Shown here piece after piece: positions 7,604 to 16,046 of a stretch of 64,000 nt of DNA. Each line of letters opens with the position of its first letter. Position 1 is the first letter of the stretch. The notes beneath the pieces were generated by a model. That model was not told where the DNA came from, made no database searches, and was given only the letters and a program-made list of their open reading frames with translations. Position numbers and translations under genes: made by a program. The stretch is from Actinoallomurus sp050942425. Lineage in GTDB: Bacteria > Actinomycetota > Actinomycetes > Streptosporangiales > Streptosporangiaceae. The stretch covers positions 3,720,001 through 3,784,000 of the forward strand of contig NZ_CP192063.1 in assembly GCF_050942425.1 (NCBI RefSeq), in the 5' to 3' direction.

Positions 7604-8608
7604 ATGGGCGGGGCCGCACGGCGATTCGGGCGTATGGCGCGCGTGTGGCTCGTCTCGGGTGCGGTCGTGGCGACCCTGGCGGCCGCCGTCTCCTCCGACG
7701 CCGCGACGCCCGCGCCTTCCGTCCTCTCCCTTCCGAAGTACGTCGTGTCGGTGACGACGGGCGGCCAGGCCTGGGCCCAGGTGCTCAGGGGAAAGACCTT
7801 CCGGGCGTTCGACGCGGTACCGGCCCCGTCGCCGGGCGCCGGCCGGGCGACGGCGGTCGTGGCCGCCATCGCGGATCGTACGTTCGTCGTGGCCGCCTTC
7901 GACCCCAAGTCCTGCGTCTCGCGGTTGTACCGTCTGCGCCTCACCGAACAGGGGCGCCCGGAGGTTCCGCGGCCGATCCCCGGCGGCCCGATCCACGCGG
8001 CCGTGGCGGGCCTGGCGGTCGGCCCGGACGACTCGAAGATCGCTTTCACGACGGCGTCGTGCGCCGACACGGTCGTACCCCGTGCCTCGGTCACGGTGTT
8101 GAACGTCGTCACCCGGGAGCGGCGCACCTGGTCGCTCGGCGCCCCTTCCGTCGTCGGCGACCTGACGTGGGGCTCCGACGGTCGTACGCTCGGCTACGCG
8201 CTCGGGGAGGGCGTCCCGGACCGGGCCGAGGGCTTCGCCCTGACGTCCGGAACCCTGCGGTCCCTCGACACGACGGCAGGGGAGACGTCGTTGCTCGCCG
8301 GACGAGTGGTGTTCCGGCCGGCCGACGGCGTCCTGGAGTCGGCGACCCTGGACAGCGGTCTGCGCACGGGCACCGCTTTCGTCCGCGACACGCGGTCGGG
8401 GGCCCGGAAGTGGTTCTCGTTCGGCCACGGCCGTTCTCCCCGTCTGATCGAGGTGATCCCGGCCAACACCCTGGTCGCGGTGGCCACGCGCGGTGCCGGA
8501 CGCCGGCATGAGTGCGGCGGCGACATCGACGCGTTCGGCCGGCTCATCGACGGGCATTTCACCCCGCGCGTGCTGGACATGCAACTCGAGTGCGGCACGG
8601 CGTCGTGA
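7604..8608 (+). CDS. Secreted WD40/TolB-like beta-propeller protein, function unknown
   Basis: A 334-residue protein beginning with a positively charged segment and a hydrophobic stretch (VWLVSGAVVATLAAAVSS), a probable Sec signal or anchor. The rest is a run of short beta strands of the propeller type (LAVGPDDSKIAFTTASC, LTWGSDGRTLGYALG, VTVLNVVTRERRTWSLG), resembling the many WD40-like lipoprotein or secreted proteins of actinomycetes. Two cysteine pairs (SCVSR/SCADT and HECGG/LECGT) may form disulfides. No catalytic motif is visible and no function can be assigned. Confidence 0.6.
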   Translation: MGGAARRFGRMARVWLVSGAVVATLAAAVSSDAATPAPSVLSLPKYVVSVTTGGQAWAQVLRGKTFRAFDAVPAPSPGAGRATAVVAAIADRTFVVAAFDPKSCVSRLYRLRLTEQGRPEVPRPIPGGPIHAAVAGLAVGPDDSKIAFTTASCADTVVPRASVTVLNVVTRERRTWSLGAPSVVGDLTWGSDGRTLGYALGEGVPDRAEGFALTSGTLRSLDTTAGETSLLAGRVVFRPADGVLESATLDSGLRTGTAFVRDTRSGARKWFSFGHGRSPRLIEVIPANTLVAVATRGAGRRHECGGDIDAFGRLIDGHFTPRVLDMQLECGTAS

Positions 8609-8684
8609 TGGGGATCGGCTCACCCTCTTGACCGTAACCGCTCACTTACATGAACATGAAGGTCGATCCGGAAGGCGGTGTGTC

Positions 8685-9977
8685 ATGACGATTCGGTCCG
8701 GTCCGGCGCCATCACAGATCGATCTCGCGGCGCTGGAGTTCTGGGCGCGACCCGTCGAAGAGCGTGAGGCCGCCTTCGCGGCCCTGCGGGCGCGGGAGCA
8801 TCCGGCGTTCTTCAGCGAGATCCCCGTCCCGTTCGTACGGCCGGGCAAGGGCTTCTACGCGCTGGTCCGGCACGCGGACGTCAGCGAGGCGAGCCGCCAC
8901 CCGGACGTCTTCAGCAGTGAGCCGAGCGCGACCAGCATCCCGGACTTCCCCGCGTACATGGAGCGGTTCTTCGGCTCGCTGATCAACCTGGACGACCCGC
9001 GGCACGCCAAGATCCGCCGCATCGTGTCGCGTGCCTTCACGCCGAAGATGCTCGCCAAGACCGAGGACGACATCCGGCGGCGCGCCGCGCGGATCGTCGA
9101 CGAGCTGATCGAGACCGGTCCGGACGACTTCGTCTCCAAGGTCGCCGTCCGCCTGCCGGTCGAGGTCATCTGCGACATGCTCGGCATCCCCGAGCACTAC
9201 CACGCCCAGGTGGTCCGGCGGACCAACGTGATCCTCGGCAACTCCGACCCGGAGTACACCGGCGTCACGCCGGGACCAGAGATGAGCCGGGTCGCCGCCG
9301 GCCGCGCGCTGCTCAAGATCATTTGGGCGGCCCGCGACCTGCACCGGCTCGCCGCCCGCCTCGGGCGCGAGCGCATGAAGAACCCGACCGGTGACCTGAC
9401 CTCGGCCCTGGTGACCGCGAACGTCGACGGCGAACGCCTGACGACCCGCGAGCTCGGGTCGTTCTTCTTGCTGCTCGTCGTCGCGGGAAACGAGACGACG
9501 CGGACGGCCTTGAGCCACGCGCTGAAGCTGTTCACCGACTTCCCCGACCAGCGGGCCCTGCTGCTGGAGGACTTCGAGGGCCGGATCGGCGGCGCCGTCG
9601 AGGAGATCGTGCGCTACTCCACGCCGGTGATCTTCATGCGGCGCAACCTCACCCGCGACCACGAGATGAACGGCCACACCTACAAGGCCGGCGACAAGGT
9701 GCTGCTGTTCTACAACTCCGCCAACCGCGACGAGACGGTGTTCGACCACCCGGAGGTCTTCGACATCACCCGGGATTCCAACCCGCACGTCGGCTTCGGC
9801 GGCCCCGGGCCCCACTTCTGCCTCGGCGCGAACCTGGCCCGCCGGGAGATCACCGTCATGCTCCGGGAGCTGTTCACCCGCCTGCCGGACATCCGCGCCG
9901 ACGGCGAGCCCGACCGTCTGCTGTCCGGCTTCATCAACGGCTACAAGCGCCTGCCCTGCACCTTCACCAAGCCCTAG
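8685..9977 (+). CDS. Cytochrome P450 monooxygenase
   Basis: A 430-residue P450 with all landmarks: I-helix AGNETTR (oxygen activation), K-helix ExxR at about E307-R310, and the heme loop FGGPGPHFCLG with the axial cysteine near residue 379. The segment LINLDDPRHAKIRRIVSRAFTPKML is like the steroid/terpene hydroxylases of the CYP124/125/142 group, so a hydrophobic substrate is likely, but the substrate cannot be read from the sequence. The ATG has GGAAGG 9 bases upstream. It is preceded by 76 bases of intergenic DNA. No ferredoxin or reductase gene is adjacent. Its TAG stop lies in a CTAG shared with the stop of the convergent HxlR gene. Confidence 0.9.
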   Translation: MTIRSGPAPSQIDLAALEFWARPVEEREAAFAALRAREHPAFFSEIPVPFVRPGKGFYALVRHADVSEASRHPDVFSSEPSATSIPDFPAYMERFFGSLINLDDPRHAKIRRIVSRAFTPKMLAKTEDDIRRRAARIVDELIETGPDDFVSKVAVRLPVEVICDMLGIPEHYHAQVVRRTNVILGNSDPEYTGVTPGPEMSRVAAGRALLKIIWAARDLHRLAARLGRERMKNPTGDLTSALVTANVDGERLTTRELGSFFLLLVVAGNETTRTALSHALKLFTDFPDQRALLLEDFEGRIGGAVEEIVRYSTPVIFMRRNLTRDHEMNGHTYKAGDKVLLFYNSANRDETVFDHPEVFDITRDSNPHVGFGGPGPHFCLGANLARREITVMLRELFTRLPDIRADGEPDRLLSGFINGYKRLPCTFTKP

Positions 9978-10366
9978 ACCCCACCGTCGAAGCGGGCGCG
10001 AGCCGCCCGGATGTCGGCCTCGTGGTCCACGGCCCACCGGCCCAGCATGAGCAGCGGCTCGCGCAAAGATCGTCCGAGGTCGGTGAGGGCGTACTCCACT
10101 CTCGGGGGCCTGCCCGGGTGGACGGTCCGACTGATCAGGCCGTCGCGTTCGAGCGTGCGCAGGGTGCGGGTGAGCACGCGGCGGCTGAGTCCCTGGACCG
10201 CCCGGTCCAGCTCGTTGAAGCCGTACGGTCGCGTGGCCAGGAGCGACAGCACCAGGACGCCCCACTTCTCGCCGACGCGGCGTAGCACCCCGGTCGCCGG
10301 GCACGCTTCGTGCTCCTCGACGGTCACGGGTGTGGGCAGGGCGACGGCGAGGTCACCAGTGGACAT
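9974..10366 (-). CDS. HxlR-family winged-helix regulator
   Basis: A 130-residue protein with the HxlR signature: CPATGVLRRVGEKWGVLVLSLLATRPYGFNELDRAVQGLSRRVLTRTLRTLERDGLI followed by a beta wing (HPGRPPRVEYALTDLGRSL). A cysteine near the N terminus of the domain could be the redox sensor as in several members. The ATG giving MSTGDL was chosen; AGAAGG precedes it. It is divergent from the QorB-like gene, the same pairing as E. coli ytfH/ytfG (qorR/qorB), so it probably represses that gene. The stop codon overlaps that of the P450 gene on the other strand. Confidence 0.88.
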   Translation of the reverse strand: MSTGDLAVALPTPVTVEEHEACPATGVLRRVGEKWGVLVLSLLATRPYGFNELDRAVQGLSRRVLTRTLRTLERDGLISRTVHPGRPPRVEYALTDLGRSLREPLLMLGRWAVDHEADIRAARARFDGGV

Positions 10367-10388
10367 GAAAGTGCCTTCTTTCGGGGCC

Positions 10389-10430
10389 GTTCCGACCGAC
10401 ACAAGATCAGCGTACGGAATCGATCGGAAC
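10389..10430. promoter_or_regulatory. Possible HxlR operator in the divergent promoter region
   Basis: GTTCCGA (10389-10395) and its inverted complement TCGGAAC (10424-10430) lie between the divergent hxlR and qorB-like genes. The arms are short and 28 bases apart, so this is only a candidate. Confidence 0.35.
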
Positions 10431-10444
10431 CAAGGAGCCTTGCC

Positions 10445-11314
10445 ATGCTTGCTGTCTGCGGAGCCTCCGGAAACCTGGGCGGCCGCACTCTGCGGCACCT
10501 CGTGGGGCGCGTCGACGCCTCCCGGGTGGTCGCCCTCTCCCGTACGCCGGACCGGATCCCCGAGGTCGGGGTGGAGACCCGCGTCGCCGACTTCTCCGAC
10601 CCCGACGGGCTCCTACGGGCGTTCGACGGGGTCGAACGGCTGCTGATCATTAGCCTTGACGCCATCGCGGGCCGGGTGCCGAAACACGCCAACGCGCTCG
10701 ACGCGGCGGCGAAGGCCCGTGTGGGACACGTCGTCTACACCTCGGTGGCGCGCGCGGGTGAACCGGGGAACCCGGTGCGGGTCGTCCCGGACCATCGAGA
10801 CACCGAACGCCTGCTGGCCTCGTCCGGGCCGGCGTTCACCGCACTGCGTTTCAACGTGTGGCCCGAGATGTTGACGTACCTCGGGATCGCGCAGCGGGCG
10901 GTGGCCGCCGGGCGGCTGCCCGGCAACGCCGGTGACGGGCGCGTCGGCTACATCACCCGGGACGACAGCGCCGCCGTGGCCGCCGCGGTCCTGGCCGACG
11001 GCGGCTGCGAGGGGCAGCTCCTCGAGGTCACCGGACCGGCGGCCGTCAGAGACGCGGACATCGCGGAGGCGCTGACCGAGGCGACCGGACGCCTCGTACG
11101 ACATGAGCCGGTGACGGACGAGGAGATGCCGGTGCGTCTCACCGCGTTGGGGATGCCGGCGCCGCTCGCCGAGGCGTGGACGGAAGCGGGCATCGCGCGC
11201 CGGGAGGGCTGGTTCGACGTCATGACTCACGCGGCCGAACGGCTCACCGGTCGCAGGCCGACGTCGATCGCCGAGTTCTTCGCGGCCGAACGCGCGACCC
11301 TGCTGGCCACGTGA
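10445..11314 (+). CDS. NAD(P)H-binding atypical SDR, QorB-like quinone oxidoreductase
   Basis: A 289-residue NmrA-like atypical short-chain dehydrogenase. The N terminus MLAVCGASGNLGGRTLRHL is the GxxGxxG nucleotide-binding loop; later segments VERLLIISLD, GHVVYTSVARAG and FTALRFNVWPEM line up with the E. coli QorB (YtfG) pattern, and the C terminus LTGRRPTSIAEFF matches the family ending. It would reduce quinones with NAD(P)H. AAGGAG lies 8 bases upstream of the ATG. The divergent HxlR regulator is the typical partner. Convergent with the protease gene; a hairpin terminator separates them. Confidence 0.85.
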   Translation: MLAVCGASGNLGGRTLRHLVGRVDASRVVALSRTPDRIPEVGVETRVADFSDPDGLLRAFDGVERLLIISLDAIAGRVPKHANALDAAAKARVGHVVYTSVARAGEPGNPVRVVPDHRDTERLLASSGPAFTALRFNVWPEMLTYLGIAQRAVAAGRLPGNAGDGRVGYITRDDSAAVAAAVLADGGCEGQLLEVTGPAAVRDADIAEALTEATGRLVRHEPVTDEEMPVRLTALGMPAPLAEAWTEAGIARREGWFDVMTHAAERLTGRRPTSIAEFFAAERATLLAT

Positions 11315-11370
11315 CCGCCGAGACGTCCTGCGCGCCATCGCCGTGGACGTGCAGCGTCATGGGCGTACGA

Positions 11371-11406
11371 AAGGTGTGGCCGACGCCGGTACGGCGGCCA
11401 CACCTT
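11371..11406. terminator. Bidirectional terminator hairpin
   Basis: A perfect 12-base inverted repeat (11371-11382 with 11395-11406) with a 12-base loop lies between the convergent qorB-like and protease genes. Its A/T ends give AAGG...CCTT, so it can function for both directions. Confidence 0.8.
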
Positions 11407-11416
11407 CTGTCCCGAT

Positions 11417-12181
11417 CTAGGGGAGCTTGACGTACCGGGCGAGGAAGTCGCGGGCCGGGCCGGCGTCCAGGCGGTAGTCGTAGTTGGTCGCCTTGCAGGA
11501 GTCGTCGTCCCCGCTGATGGTCGTGGCCACCAGGAGGTCGGAGTCGCCGAGGAAGTTGGGGCCGCCGGAGTCGCCGTAGCAGGTGCCTCCGTCGCCCTCC
11601 TCCAGGTCGAGCTTCAGCCACACGCGGGTGAGGTCGTCAAAGGAGATCGACGTCCGGCTGCGCGTGTCGGTGTAGACCAGCTTCGTCTTGCGCGAAGCCG
11701 CCTTCTTCTGGTTGATCGACCCGTATCCGACCGGGGTGAACTTGGCGTCCTGCAGCGATCCGTCGACGCGCATCCGGGACAGCAGGCCCGCAGGCGGCAG
11801 CTTGGCCGGCTTGATGCCGGCGATCGGCTTGTCGAACACCACGACGGCGATGTCGTGGAGGTCGCCCTTGGGGTTGTACCGCTCGTCCGGGATGTAGCGG
11901 CCGGAGTAGACGGTCTCCCCCTGCTGGTAGTGGCTGGCGAAGGTGACGCGCGCGGTCCGCTGGTTCTTGTGACCGCAGTGCGCGGCGGTCACGAGGACCG
12001 TCGGGGAGACGAGCGTGCCGGTGCAGTAGGCCCAGGTGCCGTCGGGGTACGGCTTGTCGGCGAGGAGAGCGCCGACCGACGGGTGCTCGTTGCCGTCCGC
12101 AGATCCATTGGTGATCGCGAGGGCGGGAGAAGCGAGGCTAACCACGAAAGCAGCGCAAACGAGGGGGGCGGCAAAACGCAT
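11417..12181 (-). CDS. Secreted trypsin-like serine protease (family S1)
   Basis: About 254 residues with a Sec signal (MRFAAPLVCAAFVVSLASPALA) followed at once by the ITNG activation-type N terminus. The catalytic triad is complete: TAAHC (His), HDIAVVVF (Asp) and GDSGGP (Ser); paired cysteines match the family. There is no C-terminal binding module. Two starts are possible: ATG at 12181 and an in-frame GTG at 12208; neither has a good ribosome-binding site. It is an extracellular peptidase, substrate unknown. Upstream is an AT-richer 210-base region that probably holds its promoter. Confidence 0.9.
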   Translation of the reverse strand: MRFAAPLVCAAFVVSLASPALAITNGSADGNEHPSVGALLADKPYPDGTWAYCTGTLVSPTVLVTAAHCGHKNQRTARVTFASHYQQGETVYSGRYIPDERYNPKGDLHDIAVVVFDKPIAGIKPAKLPPAGLLSRMRVDGSLQDAKFTPVGYGSINQKKAASRKTKLVYTDTRSRTSISFDDLTRVWLKLDLEEGDGGTCYGDSGGPNFLGDSDLLVATTISGDDDSCKATNYDYRLDAGPARDFLARYVKLP

Positions 12182-12351
12182 GAAGGAGACTTTAAGTGGA
12201 TATCTCACGCTTTCGCAAAAGGATCAGGCAAAGATCTACCTAGGCATCTACCTGCGGATACGTGATCAGGGAAGTGATCGGAATTCGCCGGAAAGGGCTC
12301 TCGTGATCACATCGAAGATCGGAATGTGCCTCCCGGGGCGGCGAGGCGAAC

Positions 12352-12378
12352 CGGGCCCGCGGCGGTGCCGCGGACCCG
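12352..12378 (-). terminator. Hairpin downstream of rhaB
   Basis: Arms 12352-12363 and 12367-12378 pair over 12 bases with one G-U pair and a 3-base loop, 13 bases past the rhaB stop codon. No T run follows on the minus strand. It probably ends the leftward lacI-lutABC-rhaB transcript. Confidence 0.6.
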
Positions 12379-12391
12379 GAAATTCGGGCAC

Positions 12392-13819
12392 TTACGAGAG
12401 GCCGATCCGGCCCGCGGCGCGGTCCCAGGCGGCGTCGTCACCGCTCGGCCGGTAGACGGTCAGCTCCTGCGTCCGGCGTACGAGCCCGCGCGGGTCGGCG
12501 GTCAGCCCGTGCGCGCGGGCCTGCGCCAGCGCGTTGCCGATCGCCGTCGCCTCCACCGGGCCGGCGACGACCGGCAGGCCGCAGGCGTCTGCGGTCAACT
12601 GGCACAGCAGCGTGTTGCGCGCCCCGCCGCCGACGACGTGCACGACCTCGACGGACCGTCCGGACAGGCGCGCCGCGTCCCGGATCGCGGCGCGGTGCCC
12701 GAGGGCGAGGCTCTCCAGGATGCAACGGACGATCTCGGCCCGTCCCTCCGGAGGACGCTGGCCGGTCCGCGCGCAGTACGCGGCGATCCGCGCGGGCATG
12801 TCGCCCGGCGGGATGAACGCCTGGTCGCCCGGGTCGACGAGCGCGGCGAACGGCGGGGCGTCCGCGGCGGCGGCCAGCAGCTCGGGCAGCGACTCCTCGG
12901 CCCGCCACGTCCGCAGCGACTCCTGCAGCAGCCACAACCCCATGACGTTGCGCAGGTAGCGGATGGTGCCGCCGACCCCGACCTCGTTGGTGAACCCGGC
13001 GACCCGGCTCTCCTCGGTCAGCACCGGCGCGTCGAGCTCGACGCCCGCCAGCGACCAGGTGCCGCAGGACACGTAGCCGAACCGGTCGTGCTCGGCGGGC
13101 ACGGCCAGGACGGCGGAGGCCGTGTCGTGCGAGCCGACCGCGGTGACCGGCAGCGACTCCGGCAGCCCGGTCTCGGCCGCGACGTCCGGCCGCAGCGTGC
13201 CGATGACGTCGCCCGGCCGGCGCAGCGGCGGGAAGATCCCCGCCGGCAGCCCGAGCCGCTCGATGAAGGCGTACGCCCAGTCGCCCGTCCGCACGTCGTA
13301 CAGCCCGGTCGTCGAGGCGTTGGTCTGCTCCGCGCCGACCTCGCCGGTCAGCCAGTACGCCAGCAGGTCCGGGATCATCAGCAGCGTGCGCGCCGCCTCC
13401 GGGACCGGCGCCGACAGCAGCTGGTACACCGTGTTGAACGGGAGGAACTGCAGCCCGCCGACGTCGTACAGCGTCTGCGCGCCCACCTCGGCGATCAGCT
13501 TGTCCATGACGCCGTCGGTGCGGCCGTCCCGGTAGTGGACGGGGTTGCCGAGGAGCCTGCCGGTCCGGTCGAGCAGACCGTAGTCGACGGCCCAGGAGTC
13601 CACGCCGATCGAGGTGACGCCCTCGGCGGCTCGTAGTCCCTCGAGGACCTCTCCGTACAGCCCGAGGACGTCCCAGTGGAGGGTGCCCGCCGCCCGGACC
13701 GGGCGGTTCCGGAAGCGGTGCGCCTCACGCAACGTCAGCTCGTCGTCGCCGACGCGGGCGATCATGACGCGCCCACTGGAGGCGCCCAGATCCACGGCGG
13801 CGAACGAACGCGGGGGCAT
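12392..13819 (-). CDS. rhaB: L-rhamnulokinase
   Basis: A 475-residue FGGY-family sugar kinase. The N terminus FAAVDLGASSGRVMIARV, then WDVLGLYGEVLEGL, VDSWAVDYGLLDRTGRLL and VHYRDGRTDGVMD are characteristic of rhamnulokinase rather than xylulo- or glycerol kinase; C-terminal VVHVVGGGARNTLLCQLTADACG is the ATP-site signature. It phosphorylates L-rhamnulose to L-rhamnulose 1-phosphate in the cytoplasm. It is last in the leftward operon with lacI and lutABC, 12 bases after lutC, with GGAGGAG before the ATG. Full length for the family. Confidence 0.95.
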   Translation of the reverse strand: MPPRSFAAVDLGASSGRVMIARVGDDELTLREAHRFRNRPVRAAGTLHWDVLGLYGEVLEGLRAAEGVTSIGVDSWAVDYGLLDRTGRLLGNPVHYRDGRTDGVMDKLIAEVGAQTLYDVGGLQFLPFNTVYQLLSAPVPEAARTLLMIPDLLAYWLTGEVGAEQTNASTTGLYDVRTGDWAYAFIERLGLPAGIFPPLRRPGDVIGTLRPDVAAETGLPESLPVTAVGSHDTASAVLAVPAEHDRFGYVSCGTWSLAGVELDAPVLTEESRVAGFTNEVGVGGTIRYLRNVMGLWLLQESLRTWRAEESLPELLAAAADAPPFAALVDPGDQAFIPPGDMPARIAAYCARTGQRPPEGRAEIVRCILESLALGHRAAIRDAARLSGRSVEVVHVVGGGARNTLLCQLTADACGLPVVAGPVEATAIGNALAQARAHGLTADPRGLVRRTQELTVYRPSGDDAAWDRAAGRIGLS

Positions 13820-13831
13820 GGCTGCTCCTCC

Positions 13832-14593
13832 TCAGTCGATGATCACGATGGTGAGCCGACGCGGCCCGTGCACGCCCTCGACGCGGGACAGCTCGATGTC
13901 GCTGGTGGCCGAGGGGCCGGACACGAACGTCAGCGGCCGGTCGGGGGAGAGGCGTTCGAGGGCCTCGGGCACGTCCGCCGCGATCCGCGCCGCCTCGACC
14001 ACGACGACGTGGTGATCGGGGACGAGCGTGACCGCGCGGCGGCCCTGGCCGGGGCCGTGGTCGAGCACGACCGTGCCGGTCTCGGCGATCGCGACCGCGC
14101 AGCCGGTGATCACACCGTCCAGGGCGTCCAACTCGGCGATCGACACCGGCGGATCGTCCCGCACGATCTCGAGCCCACCGCTCGGGACCTGCGCGTTGTC
14201 CCGTACGCCGTCGAGCCCGCCGCTCGAGACCTGCGGAGCGGCCCCTGCGACGTCGAGCCCGTCGGCCGAGGCCTGCGGGTCGTCCCGTACGGCGTCGGGC
14301 CGGTCGGCCGGGGCCTGCGGGTCGTCCCTTGCGGCATCGAGCCCGGCCGTCCACGGCGCGGGCAGGCCGTTCGGGGCGAGGTAGCGGCCGCGTAGTGCGC
14401 CGAGGACGCCCGGCAGGTCGGCGTGGGCGATCCGGCGGACCTCCGCGCGGTAGTCGGCGGCGCGTTCGGCGAACAGGCCGACGACGTCGCCGTCGTGGTG
14501 ACGGCGGAGGTACGGCCGGGGGATCACGTCGTACGCGGCGGCGTCCGGCGGCGCGTCGCCGAGCCGGCGCAGGATCTCGTCGCGGGCGTTCAC
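13832..14593 (-). CDS. lutC: LutC, LUD-domain subunit of the L-lactate oxidase complex, with an internal repeat expansion
   Basis: A LUD-domain (DUF162) protein. The core VITGCAVAIAETGTVVLDHGPGQGRRAVTLVPDHHVVVV and the ending FVSGPSATSDIELSRVEGVHGPR are the LutC signature. LutABC oxidises L-lactate to pyruvate; here the lactate would come from rhamnose via lactaldehyde. The GTG at 14593 overlaps the lutB stop (GTGA) and has GGGAG upstream, so it is preferred over a GTG 15 bases earlier. Between LPAPWTAG and the LUD core lies a stretch of about 70 residues made of degenerate 14-residue repeats (consensus-like L-D-x-V-R-D-D-P-Q-x-S-x-x-G), encoded by a 42-base tandem array; ordinary LutC has a single copy of this linker. 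Confidence 0.9.
   Translation of the reverse strand: MNARDEILRRLGDAPPDAAAYDVIPRPYLRRHHDGDVVGLFAERAADYRAEVRRIAHADLPGVLGALRGRYLAPNGLPAPWTAGLDAARDDPQAPADRPDAVRDDPQASADGLDVAGAAPQVSSGGLDGVRDNAQVPSGGLEIVRDDPPVSIAELDALDGVITGCAVAIAETGTVVLDHGPGQGRRAVTLVPDHHVVVVEAARIAADVPEALERLSPDRPLTFVSGPSATSDIELSRVEGVHGPRRLTIVIID
14127..14336. repeat. 42-bp tandem repeat inside lutC
   Basis: Five consecutive 42-base units: 14127-14168 (divergent), 14169-14210, 14211-14252, 14253-14294 and 14295-14336. Units 2-5 each start TCG(A/G)(G)CC and contain GACCTGCG or GGCCTGCG followed by GTCCC. The 42-base length keeps the reading frame and encodes 14-residue protein repeats. Confidence 0.85.
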
Positions 14594-16017
14594 GAGCGTT
14601 TCTCCCACCAGTCGCGGAAGGTCTCGGTCGCGGGGACGGGCGCGTCACGGGTGTCGGTCCAGCGCGAGAGCGGGCCCGGCAGCCGCCGGATGCCGCCCTT
14701 GCGGCTGAGGGCCCGTCCGGCCGTGCCGGCCAGACGCTGCCCGAAGGCGAGCCGGGCGGGGGAGCGCAGCGTCCAGGCGGCGAACCGCATGGCCGCCCGC
14801 TCGGCGCGGCCGTGAACGGCACGCGACCGCAGGTGCACGAGCACCTCCGGGATGTCGATCGCGACCGGGCAGACCTCGTAGCAGGCGCCGCACAGCGTCG
14901 AGGCGTACGGCAGCGAGTCGTCCACCGGCGAGCCGCCGCCGCGGAGCTGCGGCGACAGGATCGCGCCGATCGGCCCGGGGTACGGCGACCCGTACGCGTG
15001 CCCGCCCGCCCGCTGGTAGACGGGGCACACGTTGAGGCAGGCCGAGCAGCGGATGCAGCGCAGCGCCTGCCGGCCGACCTCGTCGTCGCGCGTGTCCGTC
15101 CGGCCGTTGTCGACCAGCACCAGGTGGAACGTCTGGCCTTCGGTGGCGCCCGACCAGATCGAGGTGTAGGGGTTCATCCGCTCGGCGGTCGACGAGCGCG
15201 GCAGCAGCTGGAGGAACACCTCCAGGTCCCGCCAGGCGGGCACCACCTTCTCGACACCCATCACCGAGATCAGCGTCTCGGGGAGCGTCAGGCACATCCG
15301 GCCGTTGCCCTCGGACTCGACCACGACGAGCGAGCCGGTCTCGGCCACCGCGAAGTTCACGCCCGACACGGCGACCTTCGCCGCCAGGAACCGCTCCCGC
15401 AGGTGGGCGCGGGCCGCATCCGCGAGCCGGGCGGGCTCGTCGGTGAGGTCGCCGGGCGCGCCGGGCATCTCCCGGCGGAAGATCTCCCGGATCTCCGCGC
15501 GGTTGCGGTGGATCGCCGGTACGAGGATGTGGGACGGGCGGTCGTCCCCGAGCTGGACGATCAGCTCGGCCAGGTCCGTCTCGTGCGCGCGGATGCCCTC
15601 GGCGGCTAGCGCCTCGTTCAGGCCGATCTCCTGGGTGGCCATCGACTTGACCTTGACGACGTCGGTCTCGCCGGTGGCCTTGATCAGGTCGGTGATGATC
15701 CGGTTCGCCTCGGCGGCGTCCCGCGCCCAGTGCACCGTGCCGCCCCGGGCCGTCACCTGCTCCTCCAGGAGCCGCAGGTAGTGGCCGAGGTGCTCGATCG
15801 TGTGGTCCTTGATGCGCTTGCCCGCCTCCCGAAGCTCCGCCCAGTCCGGCAGTTCGGCCACGGCTGCGGCTCGCTTGGCGCGGATCGTGGTGGTGGCGTG
15901 CGCGAGGTTCCGGCGCAGCTGCGTGTCGCGTACGGCGTCCCGCGCGGCGTCCGGGAAGGCGGGCATCCCGACATACGTCGGCATCCGAGCCCCGGCGCTT
16001 CCATCGTGCGTGGGCAT
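14590..16017 (-). CDS. lutB: LutB, iron-sulfur subunit of the L-lactate oxidase complex
   Basis: About 475 residues. The N-terminal LUD-like domain (QLRRNLAHATTTIRAKRA, KVKSMATQEIGLNEAL, AVAETGSLVVVESEGNGRM) is followed by two 4Fe-4S motifs (CIRCSACLNVCPVY and CGACYEVCPVAIDIPE) and a C-terminal DUF3390 tail. It is the electron-transfer subunit of LutABC. The ATG at 16017 has GGGAGG 5 bases upstream and is preferred; ATG codons at 16050 (overlapping the lutA stop) and 15984 (MPTYVGMPAF, where family homology begins) are alternatives. It overlaps lutC by 4 bases. Confidence 0.92.
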   Translation of the reverse strand: MPTHDGSAGARMPTYVGMPAFPDAARDAVRDTQLRRNLAHATTTIRAKRAAAVAELPDWAELREAGKRIKDHTIEHLGHYLRLLEEQVTARGGTVHWARDAAEANRIITDLIKATGETDVVKVKSMATQEIGLNEALAAEGIRAHETDLAELIVQLGDDRPSHILVPAIHRNRAEIREIFRREMPGAPGDLTDEPARLADAARAHLRERFLAAKVAVSGVNFAVAETGSLVVVESEGNGRMCLTLPETLISVMGVEKVVPAWRDLEVFLQLLPRSSTAERMNPYTSIWSGATEGQTFHLVLVDNGRTDTRDDEVGRQALRCIRCSACLNVCPVYQRAGGHAYGSPYPGPIGAILSPQLRGGGSPVDDSLPYASTLCGACYEVCPVAIDIPEVLVHLRSRAVHGRAERAAMRFAAWTLRSPARLAFGQRLAGTAGRALSRKGGIRRLPGPLSRWTDTRDAPVPATETFRDWWEKRS

Positions 16018-16046
16018 GGGTGCCTCCCGTCCGGCGGTGCGGTCAT

